Below are positions 1 through 6,634 of a stretch of DNA of 7,619 nucleotides, piece by piece. Made by a program: the position numbers and the translations under genes. The DNA is from Bacteroidales bacterium. Lineage in GTDB: Bacteria; Bacteroidota; Bacteroidia; Bacteroidales; P3. The notes under the pieces were generated by a model that saw nothing but the letters and a program-made list of their open reading frames with translations, searched no databases and had not been told where the DNA came from. The stretch's first letter is position 1, and every line of letters starts with the position of its first letter. The stretch lies in assembly GCA_031286005.1 (NCBI GenBank), contig JAITVC010000255.1, positions 1 to 7,619 of the forward strand, in the 5' to 3' direction.

Positions 1-100
1 ATTTACTGTATCATTTACTGTATCGTTTACTGTATCATTTCAAGATTTACTGTATCATTTACGTTGCCATTTATCGTGCCACTTTCCAATTTTATCGTGC
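1..100. repeat. Degenerate 12-bp tandem repeat array (partial at left edge)
   Basis: The unit ATTTACTGTATC occurs at 1-12 and 13-24, with one change (GTTTACTGTATC) at 25-36. An 8-bp interruption (37-44) follows, then an exact copy at 45-56. Diverged copies continue in phase at 57-68 (ATTTACGTTGCC) and 69-80 (ATTTATCGTGCC), and a fragment TTTATCGTGC lies at 91-100. Copies become less alike toward the downstream gene. The first copy touches the window edge, so the array may continue upstream. No convincing ORF spans it. It looks like an intergenic minisatellite; its function is unknown. Confidence 0.8.
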
Positions 101-105
101 AATCC

Positions 106-131
106 TTCACTAATCACTTTTCACTAATCAC
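106..131. repeat. Pair of 12-bp direct repeats in AT-rich leader
   Basis: TTCACTAATCAC is present at 106-117 and again at 120-131, a period of 14 bp. It is followed by a looser CATAA-rich stretch (about 141-160) leading into the promoter of the hydrolase gene. The repeat is visible directly. Whether it binds a regulator or is simply slippage-derived intergenic DNA cannot be told from sequence alone. Confidence 0.65.
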
Positions 132-166
132 AAATAATTCATAATCCATAAATCATAAATTTTTTG

Positions 167-174
167 TATCTTTG
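167..174 (+). promoter_or_regulatory. Bacteroidetes-type -7 promoter element for the hydrolase gene
   Basis: TATCTTTG matches the Bacteroidetes primary sigma factor -7 consensus TAnnTTTG. No TTTG is visible at the expected -33 position around 144-148, so the promoter is incomplete compared with the other two in this window. The start of transcription would fall near 180, leaving roughly a 20-base leader before the ATG at 201. The 12 bases GTATCTTTGCAG (166-177) are identical to those in the tRNA-Asp promoter on the other strand, which supports the call. Confidence 0.65.
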
Positions 175-200
175 CAGCAAAAACTAAAAACATAATCATA

Positions 201-1202
201 ATGAGAACAAAAAAAATAATGAAGAAATTTATAGATGTAAGATTTATGTATTTATGGTCAGCAGTGGTAATGTTTAATGCAATCGGTTTAGCACAAACAA
301 TGGCAAAGCAGGACAGCGTGATTTTGAATGCTGGTGAGTGTAACATTTATGGAACATTGACCGTTCCACAAACAACAGAGAAAATACCTGTTGCACTGAT
401 TATTGCAGGTTCTGGTCCAACAGACAGGAATGGTAACAATCCGATGATGACGAACAATAGTTACAAGATGTTGTCCGATTCATTGAGTCGACACGGAATT
501 GCGACTTTGCGGTACGATAAACGACTTATCGCTCAAAGTGTGTGTCAGCAAACAGAAGAACAACTACGTTTTGACGATTATGTTAAAGATGCCCGTGGCT
601 GGATAGAGTATCTGGCTAACAAAGAGCAGTTCTCTGAAATCGTTGTTATCGGACATAGTGAAGGCTCTCTTATCGGGTTGGTTGCCGGCGAAGATAACCC
701 AAAGGTGTCAAAGTTTATTTCTCTTGCGGGAGTTGGAGTCTCTGCCGATGTAATCTTAAAAGAGCAACTGACCAAGCAACTTATCGGTCTGCCGGACTCG
801 CTTAGGAGTCAAATATTTTCGTACATCGACCAACTTAAAGAAGGTAACCTATTGGAGGGTGTCCCGCCGACACTGTATTCGCTTTTTCGTCCGAGTGTGC
901 AGCCATATATGATTTCATGGTTTAAGTACAATCCACAGGCAGAGATTGCTACTTTGAAAATACCGACTATGATACTTCAAGGCGATATGGATATTCAGGT
1001 TTCGGAAAAAGAAGCAGAACTGCTGCATCAAGCTAATCCCAAATCTCAAAAATTTATCATCAAAGGGATGAATCATGTGTTGAAAAATAGCCAATCCACA
1101 AACATAAACGAACAAGGCTCCGACAGCTACAACAACCCCAATACCCCAATAAATAAAGAACTTGTGGAGAGGATTGTAGAGTTTATAAAGTTGGCAAATT
1201 AA
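201..1202 (+). CDS. Exported alpha/beta hydrolase (serine hydrolase)
   Basis: This 333-residue protein has the features of an alpha/beta-hydrolase-fold esterase or peptidase-like enzyme; the substrate cannot be assigned. The N-terminus has lysines followed by a hydrophobic stretch (about residues 15-31) ending GLA-QT, a plausible signal peptidase I site after A31 with no lipobox cysteine, so the mature enzyme is probably periplasmic. The family signature AGSGPTDRNG is at 69-78. The nucleophile elbow GHSEG is at 151-155 (Ser153), the likely acid is Asp264 in GDMDIQV, and the likely catalytic histidine is His292 in GMNH. The triad is therefore complete. The start at 201 leaves the normal leader after the promoter; Met7 (219) is an alternative that also keeps the signal peptide. 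Five of its 11 arginines use AGA/AGG, against three of about 44 in the neighbouring helicase, which hints at a different history or lower expression. It appears to be transcribed alone. The fold is certain, the precise function unknown. Confidence 0.9.
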   Translation: MRTKKIMKKFIDVRFMYLWSAVVMFNAIGLAQTMAKQDSVILNAGECNIYGTLTVPQTTEKIPVALIIAGSGPTDRNGNNPMMTNNSYKMLSDSLSRHGIATLRYDKRLIAQSVCQQTEEQLRFDDYVKDARGWIEYLANKEQFSEIVVIGHSEGSLIGLVAGEDNPKVSKFISLAGVGVSADVILKEQLTKQLIGLPDSLRSQIFSYIDQLKEGNLLEGVPPTLYSLFRPSVQPYMISWFKYNPQAEIATLKIPTMILQGDMDIQVSEKEAELLHQANPKSQKFIIKGMNHVLKNSQSTNINEQGSDSYNNPNTPINKELVERIVEFIKLAN

Positions 1203-1265
1203 GTGCTCGAACAGGTCAAAAGTTTTATGTGAATTTGCAGAAAAAATGTCAACAGGCTATTATGA

Positions 1266-1297
1266 TTTGGGGAATTAGAGAAATTTTTGTAACTTTG
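1266..1297 (+). promoter_or_regulatory. Promoter of the pcrA-nuclease operon
   Basis: TTTG at 1266-1269 (-33 element) and TAACTTTG at 1290-1297 (-7 element) are separated by 20 bases, matching the Bacteroidetes consensus TTTG-N19-21-TAnnTTTG. Transcription would begin near 1303, only about 12 bases before the ATG at 1315. The remainder of the 112-bp gap (1203-1265) shows no clear terminator for the upstream hydrolase gene. Confidence 0.8.
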
Positions 1298-1314
1298 CGC
1301 TTTCTTCTTTTATT

Positions 1315-3687
1315 ATGACCGATTTCCTTTCCGAACTGAACCCTGAACAAGCCCAAGCTGCTGCGCATATTGACGGACCGATTATGATTATTGCCGGTGC
1401 AGGCTCAGGCAAAACACGCACGCTGACGTATCGCATTGCGAACTTGTTGCAACACCATGTTGACCCATTTAATATTTTAGCGCTAACCTTTACCAATAAA
1501 GCCGCCAAAGAGATGAAGGAGCGTATTGCAAACCTTATCGGCGCAGAAGCCAAAAGCGTTTGGATGGGTACTTTTCACTCCATCTTTGCGCGCGTTTTGC
1601 GTGTGGATGGCGAATGTTTGGGCTATCCCAAAGATTTCACGATTTACGATACGGATGATTGTAAAAGTTTAATTCGCTCGATTGTCAAAGAACAGAATCT
1701 CGACCCGAAAGCCTACCCGGCAAGTCAAGTGTTGAGCCGCATTTCGAGTGCGAAAAGTAGCCTTATGTCGCCCGCCGACTACATGCACAGCTCCGAACTT
1801 CGCTCGCAAGATGCAGCCATGAAGAAACCAATGCTTGGCGAGATTTATACGATTTATCAAGAGAAATTACGCCGTTCGTCGGCGATGGATTTTGATGATT
1901 TGCTGTTCAACATGAACGTGCTGTTGCGCGATTTCCCGGAGGTGCTGGCCAAATATCAGCGGCGATTCAAATATATCTTGGTGGATGAGTATCAGGATAC
2001 GAACTATGCGCAATATCTAATAGTAAAGAAACTTGCGGCGGCACACCAAAACATTTGTGTAGTGGGCGATGATGCGCAAAGCATTTATGCCTTTCGGGGG
2101 GCAAATATTCAAAATATTCTCAACTTCAAATCCGACTATCCGTCGTTCCAAACCTATAAATTGGAACAGAATTATCGGTCTACAAAAACGATTGTAAATG
2201 GAGCCAACTCTATCATCTCAAAGAATAGAGACCAAATCCGCAAAGAAATCTGGACAGATAATAGCGAAGGCGAAAAAATCCATCTCTCGAAATGCGACAC
2301 CGACAAGGCCGAAGGCACCTTGGTGGCACAGCGCATCTTTGAAACCAAGATGAACGATCAGTCCAAGAACAGCGACTTTGCCGTGCTTTACCGCACCAAT
2401 AATCAATCCCGTTCGATTGAAGACGCCTTGCGCCAACTCAATATTCCGTATCGTATTTATGGCGGACAAAGTTTTTATCAACGCAAGGAAATCAAAGACG
2501 TGTTGGCCTACTTTCGGTTGGCCGTAAATCCGAACGACCAAGAGGCTCTGCTGCGTGTGATTAATTATCCCGCAAGGGGAATTGGACAAACCACCATCGA
2601 ACGATTGCGTGTGCTGGCCGATGAAAAACAGGTGCCGTTGTGGAATGTGGTATCAACACCAAGTTTGCAAGGCAATGAACTGAATAGCGGAACACGTGCT
2701 AAATTGGAAGCCTTTGCCATAAAAATTCAAAGTCTGCACGTGCAAATCAAAACCACCGAAGCCTTTGAGATGGCCACGCAAATTTGGTTATCGTCGGGCA
2801 TCAAAACCGCCTTTAATGAAGAAGACACGCTTGAAGCGGAAATGCGTTTGCGAAATGTGGATGAACTTTTGAATGCTGTAAAAGACTTTACGCTTACCGA
2901 ACAGGAAGTGGTTAATGAAGACACGGGTGAGATTTCGTTCGTTGTCGATGCTCTGCGAACATTGGATGAGTTTATGTCGAACATTGCTCTGCTTACCGAT
3001 GCCGACGCCGACAAGGATGAGGATAAGAACAAAGTTTCACTCATGACCATTCACGCAGCAAAAGGACTTGAATTTCCCAATGTCTTTGTGGTAGGCATGG
3101 AAGAAAACTTGTTTCCATCATCCATGTCGGTCAACACACGGCATGAATTGGAAGAAGAACGGCGTTTGTTTTATGTGGCCATTACCCGTGCCGAGAAGAA
3201 ACTATTTCTGTCATTCGCCGAAAACCGCTTTATTTGGGGACAATACACGTTTTGCGAACCAAGTCGTTTCTTGGATGAAATAGAATCCTCGTATTTGGAT
3301 CATCCCGAAGTGTTGAAAAAGGCCGATGTCTTCGATAGAATGGAATCTTATGAGATGTTTAATCGGCCGAAGCGCACATTGGGCTCAAACTTCAGCAAAA
3401 TCGAACGTAAAGACGATACCCGCAATACCGTTTCTGCAATACCATCGCAACCCCAACAACCTCGGAATTTGGTCTCAATGTCGCAGGCCAAATATACGCC
3501 CGCACCGGAACAATCGAATGCGTCAATAGGCGATTTGCAGGCCGGAAAATTGGTGCATCACGAGAAGTTTGGCAAGGGTGTGATAAAATCCACAGAACAA
3601 AACGGCGAAAAGATAGTTGTTGTATTTGATATTGCAGGTGAAAAGACCTTGCTCACCAAATTTGCCAAACTGCAAATCTTGGGTTAA
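1315..3687 (+). CDS. pcrA: ATP-dependent DNA helicase, PcrA/UvrD type (superfamily 1A)
   Basis: This 790-residue protein is a 3'-to-5' DNA translocase and helicase of the UvrD/PcrA/Rep group, acting in the cytoplasm in nucleotide excision repair, fork rescue and transcription-replication conflict handling. All SF1A motifs are intact and in order: Q motif NPEQ (9-12), Walker A AGAGSGKT (27-34, Lys33), motif Ia LTFTNKAA (57-64), Ib GTFH (85-88), motif II DEYQDTN (224-230), motif III GDDAQSIYAFRGA (251-263), motif IV LEQNYRST (283-290), motif V TIHAAKGLEF (578-587) and motif VI RRLFYVAITRA (616-626). The last 50 residues (741-790: AGKLVHHEKFGKG, then VVFDIAGEKTLL) form the Tudor-like tail typical of PcrA, known in other bacteria to bind RNA polymerase. 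This tail and the lack of a C-terminal nuclease separate it from AddA/RecB. An acidic stretch (TDADADKDEDKN, 561-572) precedes motif V. The start is supported because the Q motif begins at residue 9. It is the first gene of a two-gene unit. Confidence 0.96.
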   Translation: MTDFLSELNPEQAQAAAHIDGPIMIIAGAGSGKTRTLTYRIANLLQHHVDPFNILALTFTNKAAKEMKERIANLIGAEAKSVWMGTFHSIFARVLRVDGECLGYPKDFTIYDTDDCKSLIRSIVKEQNLDPKAYPASQVLSRISSAKSSLMSPADYMHSSELRSQDAAMKKPMLGEIYTIYQEKLRRSSAMDFDDLLFNMNVLLRDFPEVLAKYQRRFKYILVDEYQDTNYAQYLIVKKLAAAHQNICVVGDDAQSIYAFRGANIQNILNFKSDYPSFQTYKLEQNYRSTKTIVNGANSIISKNRDQIRKEIWTDNSEGEKIHLSKCDTDKAEGTLVAQRIFETKMNDQSKNSDFAVLYRTNNQSRSIEDALRQLNIPYRIYGGQSFYQRKEIKDVLAYFRLAVNPNDQEALLRVINYPARGIGQTTIERLRVLADEKQVPLWNVVSTPSLQGNELNSGTRAKLEAFAIKIQSLHVQIKTTEAFEMATQIWLSSGIKTAFNEEDTLEAEMRLRNVDELLNAVKDFTLTEQEVVNEDTGEISFVVDALRTLDEFMSNIALLTDADADKDEDKNKVSLMTIHAAKGLEFPNVFVVGMEENLFPSSMSVNTRHELEEERRLFYVAITRAEKKLFLSFAENRFIWGQYTFCEPSRFLDEIESSYLDHPEVLKKADVFDRMESYEMFNRPKRTLGSNFSKIERKDDTRNTVSAIPSQPQQPRNLVSMSQAKYTPAPEQSNASIGDLQAGKLVHHEKFGKGVIKSTEQNGEKIVVVFDIAGEKTLLTKFAKLQILG

Positions 3688-3696
3688 CGTTAGACT

Positions 3697-6381
3697 ATGA
3701 CACCATTCTTACGATATGTGGCCGAAGACTTGATTGCACGAGGATTAGATTTATCCGAAACGGCGATTATTTTCCCCAATAAACGGGCATCAGTGTTTTT
3801 TGATAAACACCTTTACGATAGTTTGCAACGTCCGTTTTGGTCTCCGAACTATATTGCGATTAATGAACTTTGGTCGCAATTTTCAACGCTGCAAATAGCC
3901 GATCCCATTTTGCTGAACGTCATCCTGCACAAGATTTATAACCGGTTTGTGCAAACTAACGAGCCGTTTGATGAATTTTATTTTTGGGGCGAAGTGGTGT
4001 TGCGTGATTTTGACGATTTGGACAAGCATTTGGTCAATGCCGGACAGTTGTTTCAGAATGTGCAAGGCATAAAAGCCATGGAGAATCCTCTGCAATATTT
4101 GACGGAAGAACAAATCCGTGTGTTGAATCAATTCTTTGTTAACTTCGACCCGCAGAAAAACAGTCAACTAAAAGAACGGTTTATTCAAATTTGGTCTGTG
4201 TTAGGCGATATTTACGACCAATTTACGCAGGTTCTAAAATCGCAAAATTTGGCATACGAAGGTTTGTTGATGCGTGATGTGATTGAGCATACCCTCAATA
4301 AGCAAACCATAGAATTGCCCTATAAGAATTATGTATTTGTCGGTTTCAATGTATTGAATACAGCGGAAGAAACGTTATTCAAATTTTTTAGAGATACACA
4401 AAACGCCCTGTTTTATTGGGATTATGACGAGAGTTTCTTTAAGATTCCAAACCACGAGGCAGGCCGCTTCATCAAGCGCAATTTGCAGAACTTTATAAAT
4501 GCTTTGAGCGATCCTTCTATTTTCAATAGTTTTGAAACATCGCAGCAGACCAAACGGATGACATTTGTTGCCTCGTCAACCGAAAATGCACAAACACGCT
4601 ATGCCAATGAATGGTTAAAAACATTTAAAAGTGCGAGCATGGAAAGCTCAGAGAACGCTATTGTGCTGTGCAACGAACAACTTTTGATGCCTTTAATTTC
4701 GGCCTTATCTGATGAAGATGCGGCGAATATCACGATGGGTTATCCGGTAAATCAAACGCCGATTGCCGGCCGAGTGCAACAATTCTTAGCATCACAGGCC
4801 AATAGTGCCAAACATCCCCAAGACACGCTTTTGGAGCTTATTGATAGTTTGAAGTCCGAATTAAAATCCGATGCAACAACGATTGACCAATTGTATCAAG
4901 AAGCCACTTTTCGGGTCGTTCTACAATTGAATCGCATGGTGGATTTAATCCAAAATCACCAATTGGAATTATCGCAGCAAAGCCTGCAACGCTTGATAAA
5001 CCAAATGCTGAGTATGTTGACCGTCCCATTTTTGGGCGAACCTGTTTTGGGCACACAAATTATGGGCGTTTTGGAAACACGCAACTTGGATTTCAAGAAC
5101 GTGATTATGCTTTCGGTAAACGAAGGCATGTTGCCCAAATCGGCAAACGATGGCTCTTTTATTCCATACACCTTGCGAAAAGCGTTCGGTATGACGATTC
5201 CCGAACACAAAACCGCCGTGTATGCGTATTACTTCTTCCGATTGATGCAACGGGCAGAACAGGTTGTCTTGGTTTATAACACTGCGACAGAAGGCTTGAA
5301 TCGTGGCGAAATGAGTCGGTTTATGTTGCAGTTAATGATTGAGAACGGATTTGAAATAGAGCATCAAACCTTGTCAACATCCGCTGTGGAATTGCAACAA
5401 CCACGAAAAATAGATATTTCTGCAACGCCGGACATCAGACGGATTTTATTAGAGAAATACAACCCGGATGCAAAAAGCACAGGTTTGTCGCCGTCAGCCA
5501 TCAATACATTTTTAACGTGTAAACTGAAATTCTATTTGCGTTACGTCATCGGTTTGGAAGCGATAAAGCCCGATGTTGCGGATTTAGATAGTGCAGCTAT
5601 TGGCACATGGTTTCATCGAAGCGCAGAGGTTTTGTATAGAACAATAACCAATCAGTTGAATCTTGATGAGAATAAGAAGTTTATAGAGTTTCCAGAGAGT
5701 TTAATCGATTCCGATGATTTGAAGCCTTATTTGGATGACGCTCGGCGAGAAGCTATCGTAGACAGGGCATTTATGTATGAGAAAAACATAACCGATATAG
5801 TATATTCGGGCGAAGAATTAATCGCACGCCGATTGCTAAGCGATAACTTGAAACGTCTGATAAAATTGGACATGGCACAAGCGCCATTCTCTCTTTTAGC
5901 GATGGAAAAGAAGATTTCTGAAGTTCTCACTATCGACGATGTATCCATAAAAATAGGTGGTTATATCGACCGGATGGATACTATCAACGGCTATTTGCGC
6001 ATCGTAGATTACAAAACCGGCGGACGTTTGAAAATGCTTAAAACCGACAAACTGCAAGACCTCTTCGATGAAAAAAAGATTACGGAAAACCGCAATTATG
6101 TGCAAGCATTAATTTACAGTCTGCTCATTTCCAAAACATCCGAAAACCGTCGCATTTTACCGTGTTTGCTACACATTCACGAAGCACACAAACCCGATTA
6201 TTCGCCTTCGTTTTTACCGAATGATTTTATTGAAATTTCCGCCGAATTAGAGAATTATTTGACGGCTGTATTACGTGAAATGTTCAATCCCGACACGGCA
6301 TTTTGTGCCACAGAAACGTCTGCCAATTGCAGATACTGCGATTATTTGGATTTATGTCGGAAAAAGACAGTTGAATTTTAA
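3697..6381 (+). CDS. AddB-like PD-(D/E)XK nuclease with iron-sulfur cysteine staple
   Basis: This 894-residue protein resembles the AddB subunit of helicase-nuclease complexes that resect double-strand breaks for RecA-dependent recombination. The N-terminal part is a degenerate UvrD-like helicase: there is no Walker A loop, and it opens with IIFPNKRA (24-31), which corresponds to motif Ia. Further family blocks are MGYPV (347-351) and a motif V-like stretch, GVLETRNLDF then NEGMLP (457-480). The C-terminal nuclease starts at SPSAINTFLTC (598-608). It carries GTWFH (636-640, His640), Glu737, GYIDRMD (755-761, Asp758), DYKTGG (771-776, Asp771 and Lys773) and the QALIY motif (803-807, Gln803), so the active site looks complete. 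Cys608 plus C-x2-C-x5-C (Cys878, Cys881, Cys887) match the cysteine spacing known to bind a 4Fe-4S cluster in AddB. Only 9 bp separate it from the helicase gene, so co-transcription is very likely. Any partner AddA is not in this window. I leave the symbol empty because Bacteroidetes versions are divergent. Confidence 0.92.
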   Translation: MTPFLRYVAEDLIARGLDLSETAIIFPNKRASVFFDKHLYDSLQRPFWSPNYIAINELWSQFSTLQIADPILLNVILHKIYNRFVQTNEPFDEFYFWGEVVLRDFDDLDKHLVNAGQLFQNVQGIKAMENPLQYLTEEQIRVLNQFFVNFDPQKNSQLKERFIQIWSVLGDIYDQFTQVLKSQNLAYEGLLMRDVIEHTLNKQTIELPYKNYVFVGFNVLNTAEETLFKFFRDTQNALFYWDYDESFFKIPNHEAGRFIKRNLQNFINALSDPSIFNSFETSQQTKRMTFVASSTENAQTRYANEWLKTFKSASMESSENAIVLCNEQLLMPLISALSDEDAANITMGYPVNQTPIAGRVQQFLASQANSAKHPQDTLLELIDSLKSELKSDATTIDQLYQEATFRVVLQLNRMVDLIQNHQLELSQQSLQRLINQMLSMLTVPFLGEPVLGTQIMGVLETRNLDFKNVIMLSVNEGMLPKSANDGSFIPYTLRKAFGMTIPEHKTAVYAYYFFRLMQRAEQVVLVYNTATEGLNRGEMSRFMLQLMIENGFEIEHQTLSTSAVELQQPRKIDISATPDIRRILLEKYNPDAKSTGLSPSAINTFLTCKLKFYLRYVIGLEAIKPDVADLDSAAIGTWFHRSAEVLYRTITNQLNLDENKKFIEFPESLIDSDDLKPYLDDARREAIVDRAFMYEKNITDIVYSGEELIARRLLSDNLKRLIKLDMAQAPFSLLAMEKKISEVLTIDDVSIKIGGYIDRMDTINGYLRIVDYKTGGRLKMLKTDKLQDLFDEKKITENRNYVQALIYSLLISKTSENRRILPCLLHIHEAHKPDYSPSFLPNDFIEISAELENYLTAVLREMFNPDTAFCATETSANCRYCDYLDLCRKKTVEF

Positions 6382-6396
6382 CCAAGATGTTCTTGG
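6382..6396. other. Short perfect inverted repeat just after the nuclease stop codon
   Basis: CCAAGA (6382-6387), a 3-base loop TGT and TCTTGG (6391-6396) form a perfect 6-bp hairpin starting at the first base after the stop codon TAA (6379-6381). No T-run follows, so it is not a standard intrinsic terminator. It might protect the 3' end of the mRNA, or be chance. Confidence 0.4.
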
Positions 6397-6430
6397 CAAT
6401 CTACATATTATAGCAACCTTGTAATAAAGA

Positions 6431-6459
6431 AAAGTCCCTCAAATTTTGAGAGACTTTTT
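6431..6459. terminator. Bidirectional intrinsic terminator between convergent genes
   Basis: AAAGTC (6431-6436) pairs with GACTTT (6452-6457), and CTCAAA (6438-6443) pairs with TTTGAG (6445-6450), with one C/A mismatch between the two stem blocks (6437/6451). The innermost pairs would open to form a realistic loop. On the plus strand the stem runs into TTTTT (6455-6459), ending the operon that stops at 6381. On the minus strand it is followed by TCTTTATT and would end the tRNA-Asp transcript. Confidence 0.75.
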
Positions 6460-6460
6460 G

Positions 6461-6534
6461 CGGTCCGGACGGGACTCGAACCCGCGACCCCGTGCGTGAC
6501 AGGCACGTATTCTAACCAACTGAACTACCGAACC
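6461..6534 (-). tRNA. tRNA-Asp (anticodon GTC)
   Basis: Read on the minus strand, the 74-base sequence folds into a complete cloverleaf. The acceptor stem is GGTTCGG/CCGGACC with one T-G wobble. The D arm is GTTC/GAAT, and the anticodon stem CGTGC/GCACG encloses the loop CTGTCAC, which gives anticodon GTC. The T arm is GCGGG-TTCGAGT-CCCGT. The discriminator base is G73, an identity element for aspartate tRNA. The following bases are CAAAA, so CCA is not encoded and must be added by the CCA-adding enzyme. The gene stands alone, with its own promoter upstream and a terminator hairpin 3 bases beyond its 3' end. Confidence 0.97.
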
Positions 6535-6541
6535 TCCTTTT

Positions 6542-6555
6542 CGTTTTTTCAAACG
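6542..6555 (-). other. GAAA-tetraloop hairpin in the tRNA-Asp 5' leader
   Basis: On the minus strand CGTTT-GAAA-AAACG is a perfect 5-bp stem capped by a GNRA tetraloop. It ends 7 bases before the mature tRNA 5' end at 6534 and sits about where transcription should begin (near 6556). It would form the 5' end of the precursor removed by RNase P. No function is demonstrated; a chance hairpin is possible. Confidence 0.45.
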
Positions 6556-6561
6556 GGACTG

Positions 6562-6593
6562 CAAAGATACTATTTTTTTTTGACCTGACCAAA
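6562..6593 (-). promoter_or_regulatory. Promoter of tRNA-Asp
   Basis: On the minus strand TTTG (6593-6590) and TATCTTTG (6569-6562) are separated by exactly 20 bases, a consensus Bacteroidetes primary promoter. The spacer and upstream DNA contain long A-runs on this strand (6572-6581, and 6594-6612 with interruptions) that could act like an UP element. The predicted start near 6556 gives a leader of about 20 bases before the tRNA. This allows tRNA-Asp to be transcribed independently of recG upstream. Confidence 0.82.
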
Positions 6594-6634
6594 TTTTTTT
6601 ATCTTTTTTTTTGCAATATTACTAAAAGTGCCCT

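Noticed and set aside
1..80. Possible CRISPR array
   Set aside because: Units are 12 bp and directly adjacent, with no spacers of uniform length and no palindromic repeat.
128..346. 72-codon minus-strand ORF with hydrophobic residues
   Set aside because: It overlaps the promoter and signal-peptide region of the hydrolase; the apparent hydrophobicity comes from AT-rich antisense sequence.
1203..1265. Terminator or riboswitch after the hydrolase gene
   Set aside because: No stable stem followed by a T-run and no recognisable aptamer pattern could be found.
2218..2589. 123-codon minus-strand ORF inside the helicase gene
   Set aside because: It lies wholly opposite conserved PcrA sequence, has no recognisable domain and no promoter; it is a shadow of the real gene. 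The same applies to the other minus-strand ORFs within 578-6105 and the small plus-strand ORF at 3326-3529.
3685..3697. Frameshift fusion of helicase and nuclease into one AddAB-like polypeptide
   Set aside because: The helicase ends with a complete PcrA Tudor-like tail and a clean TAA, no slippery sequence is evident, and the nuclease has its own ATG with a normal family N-terminus.
6461..6534. tRNA-Asp as an integration (attachment) site for a mobile element
   Set aside because: There is no integrase and no repeated tRNA 3' fragment in the window, and the region beyond its 3' end is only a terminator and the end of a housekeeping operon.
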